DNA from: Candidatus Aenigmatarchaeota archaeon
GTDB lineage: Archaea > Aenigmatarchaeota > Aenigmatarchaeia > PWEA01 > JAGHBM01
NCBI GenBank assembly: GCA_023133195.1
Contig: JAGLWW010000037.1
Span: 1-7,002, forward strand
Length of the DNA stretch: 7,002 nt
Direction: 5' to 3'
This document shows positions 1-4,814 of the stretch, piece after piece (the stretch's first letter is position 1; the number at the start of each line of letters is the position of its first letter). The notes below the pieces were generated by a model, which was not told the DNA's origin, did no database searches, and saw only the letters and a list, made by a program, of their open reading frames with translations. The translations under genes and the position numbers were made by a program.

Positions 1-99
1 GTCAATTATAACGCCACTTTTTAGAAGATGTATAAGATTATGACGTTTCTTTCTGTCACAATAAAATTCAAAAAAATTCAAATTTTTTAATGCTGTCAT
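1..99 (-). CDS. Partial hypothetical protein, N-terminal 33 residues, cut by window edge
   Basis: On the minus strand an ATG at 99-97 opens a frame that stays open for 33 codons to the window edge. It begins MTALKNLNFFEFYC and ends LLKSGVIID, and the last full codon is at 3-1. The start lies two bases after the stop codon of the 102-431 gene (TAA, then TA, then ATG), the tight spacing of two genes in one operon read by translational coupling. No strong Shine-Dalgarno is visible, only a purine-rich GAAGAAGAA stretch. The composition (mixed hydrophobic and basic, DRKKRH in the middle) looks coding, but I do not recognise the family. A chance 99-base open frame in AT-rich DNA is the alternative; the sequence to the left decides it. 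Confidence 0.5.
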   Translation of the reverse strand, partial: MTALKNLNFFEFYCDRKKRHNLIHLLKSGVIID

Positions 100-101
100 T
101 A

Positions 102-431
102 TTAAATTTCTTCTTCTTTTTCTGGTTCTTCTGGAGCTTCTTTCGTTTCAGTTGGATTTTCATCTTTAACAGGTTCTTCTTTTTTTTGTTCTTTTATTAT
201 ATCTAAAATCGCCCCATTTTTAATATTAACCTTAACGGTATAATGAACTTTTTCATCACTACCCAAAGATGGGTAGAAACTACATTTCACTATAAAAAAC
301 CCTTCTGTAGTATTGGGTCTAACACCTTCAACTATAAAATTAAGAATTGCAAGATTGCCATGTATAGTTTCAAAATATTTTATAACAATCATGGTTGCTT
401 TTTTCATATCTACTTTTTTAATAATATCCAT
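102..431 (-). CDS. Hypothetical 109-aa protein, small alpha+beta domain with acidic Glu/Lys-rich tail
   Basis: Function unknown. I chose the ATG at 431-429 because AGGTGA (437-442, complement) lies five bases upstream as a Shine-Dalgarno. The longer frame opens with a GTG at 440-438 that falls inside this site. Residues 1 to about 75 look like a compact domain: a helix (about VDMKKATMIVIKYFETIHG), then strands alternating with turns (LAILNFIVEGV, EGFFIVKCSFYP, KVHYTVKVNI, GAILDIIK). This order suggests a cystatin- or NTF2-like fold, which is inference only. The last 30 or so residues are low-complexity and acidic (KEEPVKDENP... EEPEKEEEI), probably disordered. No signal peptide, transmembrane segment or catalytic motif is evident. 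It is probably transcribed with the partial gene that begins two bases after its stop. Its promoter would be the TTAAATATTT element at 466-475. Confidence 0.75.
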   Translation of the reverse strand: MDIIKKVDMKKATMIVIKYFETIHGNLAILNFIVEGVRPNTTEGFFIVKCSFYPSLGSDEKVHYTVKVNIKNGAILDIIKEQKKEEPVKDENPTETKEAPEEPEKEEEI

Positions 432-465
432 TTTTCTCACCTATACCTATATCTAACATTAAGCG

Positions 466-475
466 TTAAATATTT
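466..475 (-). promoter_or_regulatory. Candidate TATA box for the 102-431 gene
   Basis: Read on the minus strand, AAATATTTAA is TATA-like and lies about 35-45 bases before the ATG at 431. An archaeal start site about 25 bases downstream would fall near 445, leaving a leader of about 14 bases that still holds the AGGTGA ribosome site. The rest of the 432-558 gap holds only a minus-strand AAAAGGAGCAAC (501-512), resembling the repeat upstream of dnaG. Confidence 0.35.
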
Positions 476-540
476 GACTGTTACGGGGTGTTTTGAGGGT
501 GTTGCTCCTTTTGCATTTTTCATGCACTTATTATTAATAT

Positions 541-1565
541 TTAGCTATATTTAAAATTTCATTGTTTCAAAATATGATTTATTCCCAATTCCATCATTTC
601 TTGAATTATAACACAAATGTTATGAGCTATGAACTTGCACAAGAGTTCGTTCTGCTGAGAAATCCAGCTCTTAGACTTTAATTTGTCTCCGAATTTAGTT
701 TTAACCATCATAAATGTCGTTTCAACATTTGAACGGGCATGATAATGCTCCATGAATTTTTCTTGGTTTAGCTGGAAGTAATGATACATTTTCTTCCACA
801 TAAGGGACCCCTTGCTGGTACCGGTTGCGTTGGGCTTGAAAGGGATGTAGGCTTCTGCTCCTATCTTTTCAGCGAGATTATAATTATCCCGACTTGAATA
901 TGCTCTGTCCGCTACTATTCTTTTAATTTCAAAACCATTTTCATATGTTTCTTTCACCAAAGGAGCAAACTGTGGCGAGTCTCCAGCATTATTCTTAGTT
1001 ATCCTTACACTTACTATCACGTTGGTCTTGGTGCCGCACATAATATGTGCCTTAATCCACTTGTGCTCCTTTTTAGCATTGTATTTCTGCACTGCATATT
1101 GAGTGAACTGATTTGTTCGAAAACCACTTGAATCCAGTGCAAAAGTGGATTCTAAACCCTTTAGTGGTAGAGCTGAAAGGACCAAAAGCTTGTGTAATAA
1201 CGGTGTTATATCTTCTCTATTGAGAAACTTGTTTATGGCGTTGAAATTCGGTGCTTTGTCTATTTGTCCCTTCTCTTTCGCTTCCCTGTAAAGCGTGTGA
1301 GCCCTTCTGCTTGAAAGCTGTGAGTAGACCTTTCCTATGGTACAAAACAGGCTTTCTCCTAAGCGTAATCTTGGTCTGCCTATTTTTTGTTCGGGCTCCT
1401 CTACACATTGGACTAAATTCTTGAGTAGAAAATTGAATAACTCCATTTCCTTATTCTGAGCTTTATTATAAGCTTGCCAATTTTGTGTATACATTCCTTG
1501 TTTTAAGTTTGTATTTTCCATTCATACCACTTTATGTATTTACGTATAACATTAATGGGGGCTAA
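541..1565 (-). mobile_element. Insertion sequence with DDE transposase, ends only tentatively placed
   Basis: The single intact transposase gene between unrelated genes implies an insertion sequence of about 1 kb. Its ends are not certain. The best inverted match I see is TTAGC at 541-545 against GCTAA at 1561-1565, with TTAA shared a few bases further in but the bases between not matching. I found no convincing target-site duplication; TTAAATA occurs outside both ends (466-472 and 1570-1576) but is a common AT-rich string. The right end must lie before the 1601 gene and probably before its TATA box at 1569. Confidence 0.3.
559..1521 (-). CDS. DDE transposase, IS4/IS5 superfamily
   Basis: This 320-residue protein would catalyse cut-and-paste movement of its insertion sequence. 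The RNase H-like catalytic triad is readable: D130 in FALDSSGF, D205 in IVADRAYSS, and E267 in YHARSNVET. The last shows the Y-(2)-R-(3)-E signature (Y260, R263, E267) of the IS4/IS5-type DDE domain. The N-terminal 120 residues contain basic segments (IGRPRLRLGE, SSRRAHTLYRE) suited to binding the element's ends. The length is normal and there is no frameshift or internal stop, so the gene may be active. It starts at ATG 1521 with only a weak ribosome site (GTGGT) before it. It lies opposite in direction to the RHH gene on its right and in the same direction as the 102-431 gene on its left. Which IS family it belongs to cannot be fixed without comparison. Confidence 0.93.
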   Translation of the reverse strand: MENTNLKQGMYTQNWQAYNKAQNKEMELFNFLLKNLVQCVEEPEQKIGRPRLRLGESLFCTIGKVYSQLSSRRAHTLYREAKEKGQIDKAPNFNAINKFLNREDITPLLHKLLVLSALPLKGLESTFALDSSGFRTNQFTQYAVQKYNAKKEHKWIKAHIMCGTKTNVIVSVRITKNNAGDSPQFAPLVKETYENGFEIKRIVADRAYSSRDNYNLAEKIGAEAYIPFKPNATGTSKGSLMWKKMYHYFQLNQEKFMEHYHARSNVETTFMMVKTKFGDKLKSKSWISQQNELLCKFIAHNICVIIQEMMELGINHILKQ

Positions 1566-1568
1566 TCT

Positions 1569-1590
1569 TTAAATACTCATCGGTATATAC
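1569..1590 (+). promoter_or_regulatory. Promoter of the RHH-archaemetzincin pair, with palindromic operator candidate
   Basis: TTTAAATA at 1569-1576 is a good archaeal TATA box centred about 28 bases before the ATG at 1601. Transcription would therefore begin at or next to the start codon, giving a leaderless mRNA. This agrees with the absence of any Shine-Dalgarno before 1601. Between them lies GTATATAC (1583-1590), a perfect 8-bp palindrome placed where a dimeric ribbon-helix-helix protein could block initiation. Autoregulation is inferred, not shown. Confidence 0.5.
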
Positions 1591-1600
1591 ATATTTACAT

Positions 1601-1744
1601 ATGGTAAAGAAAAATCGAGTTAAAATTACTTGGAGCATAGATGCTGACTTGGTAAAGAAAACAAAACATCTGGCAGTTGATAAGGACACCGATGCATCAA
1701 GTATAGTTGAAGAAGCTCTTAAAAAGTATCTTAAAAACAAGTAA
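1601..1744 (+). CDS. Small ribbon-helix-helix DNA-binding protein (CopG/Arc-like), 47 aa
   Basis: The frame reads from ATG 1601 to TAA 1742-1744. It fits a minimal ribbon-helix-helix fold: a basic first stretch with strand RVKITWSI (residues 6-13), helix DADLVKKTKHLAVDKD (14-29), and helix ASSIVEEALKKYLK (32-45). The pattern of a strand-borne K/T contact, a turn near D27-D30 and an amphipathic SSIVEEALKKYL helix is typical of CopG/Arc/MetJ-type proteins. These dimerise and bind DNA through the paired strands; many repress their own operon or serve as antitoxins. It has no Shine-Dalgarno and is probably leaderless. The archaemetzincin begins 13 bases after its stop, so the two are likely one transcript. 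It sits just right of the insertion sequence. Confidence 0.82.
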   Translation: MVKKNRVKITWSIDADLVKKTKHLAVDKDTDASSIVEEALKKYLKNK

Positions 1745-1757
1745 AATTGGTGATTCG

Positions 1758-2252
1758 TTGAACTGTATTTACATTTATTATGAAAAACCATCCGTTTGCC
1801 CCAGGTATTTTAAATCCTCAATAAGTCTGCTTAAAAGACTTTTCGGATTTGACAAGATTATAATGGAACCAGTCGATAACATTTCAGAGCTCACCCTTCC
1901 TTCTCATTTTCCCTACCCACGCATTCTCCTGACTCATGGAATGGTAAATTTTGAGAATTCTTTGGTAAACTTTGATGGAATCGGGTTTTCCAATCACAAC
2001 ATAGCTCTAGTTCGTTATCAATCTATGTTTTTTGATACTATCTATTTACTGGCACATGAGATAGGGCATTTATTTGGCATGGCCCATTGTGATTCTCCGA
2101 ATTGTTTAATGGGTGTTTACAGAGAGGGAGCACAAACAAGATATTCTTGGTGCTCCTTGTCCAAAAGGCGTAAAATTTCTTCTCGCCTTTTTTGCGACTC
2201 CTGTAAATCTCTTCTTTATTCTCGGCCCATAACAACTGAAGTAGGAGGATAA
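1758..2252 (+). CDS. Archaemetzincin-type zinc metalloprotease
   Basis: A 164-residue predicted peptidase of the archaemetzincin family (AmzA-like), probably cytoplasmic. The motif HEIGHLFGMAH (H100, E101, H104, H110) supplies the three zinc-binding histidines and catalytic Glu of metzincins. It runs straight into C111-x4-C116-x-M118, with a later C146-x2-C149, the cysteine pattern that in archaemetzincins holds a second zinc. The gap from M118 to C146 is 27 residues rather than the family's usual 17, and it contains an extra Cys (C132). The region before HExxH seems shorter and more divergent than in typical members. I chose TTG 1758 because GGTGAT lies at 1749-1754, although the 3-base spacing is short. 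An earlier TTG (1707) lies inside the RHH gene without a ribosome site, and the first ATG (1863) would remove the N-terminal strand. Its last 37 bases overlap the convergent gene ending at 2216. Confidence 0.85.
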   Translation: MNCIYIYYEKPSVCPRYFKSSISLLKRLFGFDKIIMEPVDNISELTLPSHFPYPRILLTHGMVNFENSLVNFDGIGFSNHNIALVRYQSMFFDTIYLLAHEIGHLFGMAHCDSPNCLMGVYREGAQTRYSWCSLSKRRKISSRLFCDSCKSLLYSRPITTEVGG

Positions 2253-2677
2253 TACTTCCACTGTCCGTCACCAGGCTCTTTCACTCTTCTTAATCTACTA
2301 GTTTTCGCAAGGCCATGTAGTATGCCACTTAACGTTGATAAGGACATCGTTATTCCATGACTTTTTGCTACTTCTATAATTTCTGTCGATTTTCTACCTG
2401 GTGCTCCCCACTCACTATATATTAACTTCGTTATGTATTCGGTTAATGTGTTTGCTCTTGGTTTTTCTGGAATTTCTGATATTTTTAAGTTCCTTCCTTC
2501 TTTTGTTTGAACTTGTTCTTTCTCTGCTACTTCTCCTTTACGTTTGACTGCCTCTTTCATAGCCGAGCCGTACCCATATTCTTCGATATATTTATCGACC
2601 ACATCTGGTGTGCCCTTCAGTCGAAACTTTATCCCCTTTTTCACATCTTCAAACTCTATTTCTATGTCTGATGTCAT
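2216..2677 (-). CDS. Hypothetical winged-helix-like protein B, 153 aa
   Basis: Function unknown; probably DNA-binding. Residues 4-35 (DIEIEFEDVKKGIKFRLKG, then a helix PDVVDKYIEEYG) suggest a small strand-strand-helix module. A charged, probably flexible linker follows (about 40-75). Residues 78-143 resemble a winged helix: helix LTEYITKLIYSEW, helix STEIIEVAKSHG, helix SLSTLSGILHGLAKTSRLRRV, then a wing ending DGQWKYYPP. The layout parallels protein A just upstream. I chose ATG 2677-2675, one base after A's stop (TAACATG), with AAGTGAT as a partial ribosome site formed by A's last codons. The longer frame opens with a GTG at 2686-2684 overlapping A by 8 bases, and that GTG belongs to the ribosome-site-like stretch. 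The gene's end overlaps the archaemetzincin tail to tail by 37 bp. Confidence 0.75.
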   Translation of the reverse strand: MTSDIEIEFEDVKKGIKFRLKGTPDVVDKYIEEYGYGSAMKEAVKRKGEVAEKEQVQTKEGRNLKISEIPEKPRANTLTEYITKLIYSEWGAPGRKSTEIIEVAKSHGITMSLSTLSGILHGLAKTSRLRRVKEPGDGQWKYYPPTSVVMGRE

Positions 2678-2678
2678 G

Positions 2679-3167
2679 TTAATCACTTTTCACTAGGTAA
2701 TACTTGTAAATTCCGTCTATTTTTTCCCTTCGGAGTTTGCCCGATTTTAAAAGGTCTCTTGCTCTTGAATCAAAGTTTTGTATGTTGTTTATTCCTCTTA
2801 CACCTATGTTCATCAAGCGTTCTTGTACCTCTCTTACAGCACGCGGTTCTTTTGCCCATATGCTTCTATTGGGGTCTAGTATCTCTACTATAGCCTCAGT
2901 TACAGAATAGCCATGAGGCGGATTTACTAGTACTGGTAGTTCACGCATTTCTTCTGTAAGTTGCGGGGTAGGAGTTAAGCCTTCTTGAAGAGGAAACTCT
3001 GGCATAACCGACGCTATATTTTCAATAGCAGGAACACCCAGTGCTTCATTTAGTTCACTGGTTAACTCCTTTACAGCTGTAGCCAATTCTTCTCCTTCAT
3101 TTATTTCTTTTCGCAGTACTACCTTTGTGCCTTTTACAAGGCGTTCAACTTCGAGTGTTTTTACCAT
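2679..3167 (-). CDS. Hypothetical winged-helix-like protein A, 162 aa
   Basis: Function unknown; probably a DNA-binding regulator. The N-terminal 45 residues (LEVERLVKGTKVVLRKEINEG followed by helix EELATAVKELTSELNEALG) look like the strand-strand-helix module seen in protein B. A Pro/Glu-rich linker (about 50-85) joins it to a C-terminal winged-helix-like domain (88-158): helix YSVTEAIVEIL, helix AVREVQERLMNIG, helix FDSRARDLLKSGKLRREKI, and a wing ending GIYKYYLV. The start is secure: ATG 3167-3165 has GGAGGTG (3174-3180, complement) six bases away. B follows one base after the stop, so A and B form a two-gene operon, probably by tandem duplication. The alternating basic helix plus KYY wing in both suggests they bind related sites, perhaps as a heterodimer; that is inference. 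Confidence 0.78.
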   Translation of the reverse strand: MVKTLEVERLVKGTKVVLRKEINEGEELATAVKELTSELNEALGVPAIENIASVMPEFPLQEGLTPTPQLTEEMRELPVLVNPPHGYSVTEAIVEILDPNRSIWAKEPRAVREVQERLMNIGVRGINNIQNFDSRARDLLKSGKLRREKIDGIYKYYLVKSD

Positions 3168-3173
3168 TCTTTA

Positions 3174-3224
3174 CACCTCCATAATATTTTAATAAGATAA
3201 TAATACACAATATATTATTTAAAG
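3174..3224 (-). promoter_or_regulatory. Promoter and ribosome site of the winged-helix pair
   Basis: Read on the minus strand, CTTTAAATA (3216-3224) is an archaeal TATA box. A start site about 25 bases on, near 3192, would leave a leader of about 25 bases ending in GGAGGTG (3174-3180), a near-full match to the 16S tail, six bases from ATG 3167. The whole 3181-3224 stretch is extremely AT-rich. Confidence 0.5.
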
Positions 3225-3227
3225 TTA

Positions 3228-3297
3228 ACGGTGTCAATGTACATTTACTACGGTTTTGTATAGTTTTCACTATGATATTTTCAATGATATTAACGGT
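3228..3297. repeat. Three ACGGT repeats at about 21.5-bp multiples upstream of the winged-helix pair
   Basis: ACGGT occurs in the same orientation at 3228-3232, 3250-3254 and 3293-3297. The first and last extend to TTAACGGT (3225-3232 and 3290-3297). Their spacing is 22 and 43 bp, close to two and four helical turns, so all three face the same side of the DNA. A second direct repeat, ATGATATT, lies between (3272-3279 and 3284-3291). They sit just upstream of the minus-strand TATA box, where an activator or repressor site would be. Confidence 0.45.
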
Positions 3298-3330
3298 ATA
3301 TTGGGGGCTGGGGATAAAATTCGAACCTTT

Positions 3331-3398
3331 GGAAGCAAAATCTCATTTTTAGGAGCAAAAACAAGATTTTAGGAGCAAGATTGACTAAAGGAGCAAAG
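3331..3398 (+). repeat. Phased GGAGCAA direct repeats, four copies
   Basis: Copies of GGAGCAA(A/G) lie at 3331 (as GGAAGCAAAA), 3352, 3372 and 3390, with starts 21, 20 and 18 bp apart. The middle two share the longer form TTTTAGGAGCAA. A fifth copy at 3557 is inside the structured element before dnaG. They lie just upstream of the TATA box at 3416 and could be an operator or initiator-binding array. The same heptamer also occurs on the minus strand at 501-512 and inside the transposase gene near 960, so the word alone is not specific; the spacing is the notable part. Confidence 0.5.
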
Positions 3399-3407
3399 CC
3401 ACTTCAA

Positions 3408-3423
3408 GGGAAAAGCTTATAAA
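3408..3423 (+). promoter_or_regulatory. BRE/TATA promoter for the dnaG leader
   Basis: CTTATAAA (3416-3423) preceded by purine-rich GGGAAAAG (3408-3415) is the best archaeal BRE-TATA pair in the region. Transcription would start near 3445-3450, at a GTATCAAA direct repeat (3446-3453 and 3458-3465). This gives dnaG a leader of roughly 155 bases, long for an archaeal mRNA, which would contain the foldable element at 3481-3578. A nearer but weaker TATA-like TTTTAATAAAAG (3577-3588) would initiate at the start codon and lose the ribosome site. Confidence 0.5.
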
Positions 3424-3480
3424 GGTTAATGGAGATATAGGTATTGTATCAAAAAACGTATCAAAGTTCATAAAAGAAGG

Positions 3481-3578
3481 AACCTAGGAAACTTTCATAT
3501 TTATCATTCATCACAGATTTTATCTGTTTTGATTCGGCCTGTTTTAGGCACAGTGGGGAGCAAAGCTCTTTCTAGGTT
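3481..3578 (+). ncRNA. Candidate structured RNA or leader element, three hairpins closed by a 10-bp stem
   Basis: AACCTAGGAA (3481-3490) pairs with TTTCTAGGTT (3569-3578) over 10 bp with one G-U. Inside are three hairpins: ACAGAT-TTT-ATCTGT (3513-3527), GCCT-GTTTT-AGGC (3537-3549) and GAGC-AAA-GCTC (3558-3568). The last directly abuts the closing stem, allowing coaxial stacking. No open reading frame of note covers it. It is not a tRNA: there is no D-arm, anticodon arm or TTC T-loop. It could be a cis-acting leader of dnaG, an independent small RNA, or chance pairing in AT-rich DNA. I recognise no known family. Folding was done by eye. Confidence 0.4.
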
Positions 3579-3587
3579 TTAATAAAA

Positions 3588-3595
3588 GAGGTGAT
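3588..3595 (+). promoter_or_regulatory. dnaG: Shine-Dalgarno that decides the dnaG start
   Basis: GAGGTGAT matches the archaeal 16S tail over eight bases and lies seven bases before ATG 3603. The in-frame GTG 3591 and ATG 3594 lie in or next to this site and cannot be the start if it is used. Confidence 0.8.
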
Positions 3596-3602
3596 GATAT
3601 TT

Positions 3603-4814
3603 ATGAGTAAATTAGCTCAATCAACGTCAAAATACAATATAGAGGCTAGATTTAAGTCAAAAGGAGTTGTAGAGAAGCCTGATGTCATAGGTGCGGTTTT
3701 TGGCCAGACAGAAGGCCTTTTAGGAGCAGATATGGATTTAAGGGAACTACAAAGGACAGGAAGAATAGGGAGAATAGAGGTTATTTTAAATACGAAAAAC
3801 GGAAATACCGAAGGAAGTATATGCATCCCTTCATCCCTGGATGCAAGCGAGACTGCTCTGATAGCAGCAACCCTTGAAACTATAGAGAGAGTCGGTCCTT
3901 GTGACGCCAAAATAAAGGTAGAAAAGGTAGAAGATATAAGGGCGGTAAAGAGAAAATACGTGGTGGAGAGGGCAAAGGAAATATTAAAAGACGTGTTTGA
4001 AGAGGGACTTTCAGAAACCCAGGAAATAGCAGAGGAAATAAAGGAGGCCGTGCGCTCTTCAGAGGCCACGACATTCAAGGGGTTGCCCTCCGGACCGAAT
4101 ATAATGTCCTATGATTCTATTATAGTCTGCGAAGGAAGGGCAGATGTAATAAAATTACTTAAAAACGGTATAAAAAACGTTATAGCCATAGAAGGGTCTT
4201 CTGTGCCTCAGGCTGTTATAGAATTAAGCAAAGAAAAGACAACGACAGTTTTTCTGGACGGAGACAGGGGCGGAGATTTGATATTAAAAGAAATGATACA
4301 GAAAGGAATGGACCTGGATTTTGTTGCAAGAGCTCCCAGAGGCAAAGAAGTGGAGGATTTGACCAAAAAGGAGATATACAAGAGTTTAAGGGATAAAGTT
4401 CCATCAGACCAGGAGAAAATTGAAACAAATAATAAAAAACCCTTTAAAGAGCATACAACGGTATTAAGGGTAAAAAGAGAAATAAAACCAGAGAAAAGGG
4501 TTTTTAAGCCTAAAGAAGTGAATAAAGACGAAAAGGAGTTCAAAAAAACACTTTCAGACTTGACGGGAACAAGAGCTGCCTATTTTTTCGACAAAGAAAT
4601 GAAAATAATAGGAAAGATACCTGTAAAAGAGATGTTCGGAGCTCTAAGAGAAATGAAAGATGTACACGCGCTTATATTTGACGGTTCAATAGACCAGAAG
4701 CTTGTAAATTTTGCCACAGAAAAAAACATAAAATATCTAGTTGGAATGAAAATCAACGGAAGAATAAATGTATCTAAGAATATGAGGGTCTTAATACAGA
4801 AGGACTTAAACTGA
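3603..4814 (+). CDS. dnaG: DNA primase DnaG, archaeal type
   Basis: A 403-residue archaeal DnaG. The N-terminal region (1-165) carries the conserved IGAVFGQTEGLLG and a helix-rich ERAKEILKDVF segment. The TOPRIM domain (about 168-260) shows the metal-binding residues E177 in VCEGRAD and D219-x-D221 in FLDGDRGGD. A Lys/Glu-rich linker (265-312) leads to a C-terminal domain with INGRINV near the end. Archaeal DnaG can make RNA primers with its TOPRIM site, alongside the PriSL primase, and is also a component of the exosome that helps bind poly(A)-rich RNA. Length and motifs are complete. The start is ATG 3603 (MSKLAQSTSKYNI), set by GAGGTGAT at 3588-3595. It probably has a long leader from a TATA box near 3416. 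Its TGA stop is immediately followed by the stop codon of the opposite-strand zinc-ribbon gene, so no separate terminator can lie between them. Confidence 0.96.
   Translation: MSKLAQSTSKYNIEARFKSKGVVEKPDVIGAVFGQTEGLLGADMDLRELQRTGRIGRIEVILNTKNGNTEGSICIPSSLDASETALIAATLETIERVGPCDAKIKVEKVEDIRAVKRKYVVERAKEILKDVFEEGLSETQEIAEEIKEAVRSSEATTFKGLPSGPNIMSYDSIIVCEGRADVIKLLKNGIKNVIAIEGSSVPQAVIELSKEKTTTVFLDGDRGGDLILKEMIQKGMDLDFVARAPRGKEVEDLTKKEIYKSLRDKVPSDQEKIETNNKKPFKEHTTVLRVKREIKPEKRVFKPKEVNKDEKEFKKTLSDLTGTRAAYFFDKEMKIIGKIPVKEMFGALREMKDVHALIFDGSIDQKLVNFATEKNIKYLVGMKINGRINVSKNMRVLIQKDLN

Noticed and set aside
65..90. AT palindrome AAAAAATT/AATTTTTT looking like a terminator after the 102-431 gene
   Set aside because: It lies inside an open frame that starts two bases after that gene's stop and runs off the window, so coding sequence explains it better.
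466..1576. TTAAATA on both sides of the transposase as a target-site duplication
   Set aside because: No inverted repeats begin next to these copies, and the string is common in AT-rich archaeal promoters; the right copy is the TATA box of the RHH gene.
1707..1757. TTG 1707 as archaemetzincin start
   Set aside because: It is inside the RHH coding region, has no ribosome site, and adds 17 Lys-rich residues that look like RHH sequence read in another frame.
3306..3330. TTCGAA with G-rich GGGGGCTGGGG nearby, resembling the 3' end of a tRNA on the minus strand
   Set aside because: The T-stem strands do not pair, extra bases separate the loop from the C-rich strand, and no D-arm or anticodon arm follows. 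Probably chance; at most a tRNA-end remnant.
3331..3398. A CRISPR array, suggested by regularly spaced repeats
   Set aside because: The repeated unit is only 7-12 bases with no distinct spacers of equal length and no cas genes.
3481..3578. A tRNA gene, suggested by the 7-bp AACCTAG/CTAGGTT stem and three hairpins
   Set aside because: There is no TTC T-loop, D-loop GG or 7-base anticodon loop; the hairpin loops are 3, 5 and 3 bases.
3591..3602. GTG 3591 or ATG 3594 as dnaG start
   Set aside because: Both lie in or beside the GAGGTGAT ribosome site; ATG 3603 has the proper spacing and a family-like N-terminus.
3617..4543. Long minus-strand open frames opposite dnaG and, similarly, opposite the PIN-ATPase gene
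   Set aside because: Shadow frames: Ser/Leu/Phe-rich composition, no ribosome sites, and overlapped by strongly conserved genes on the plus strand.
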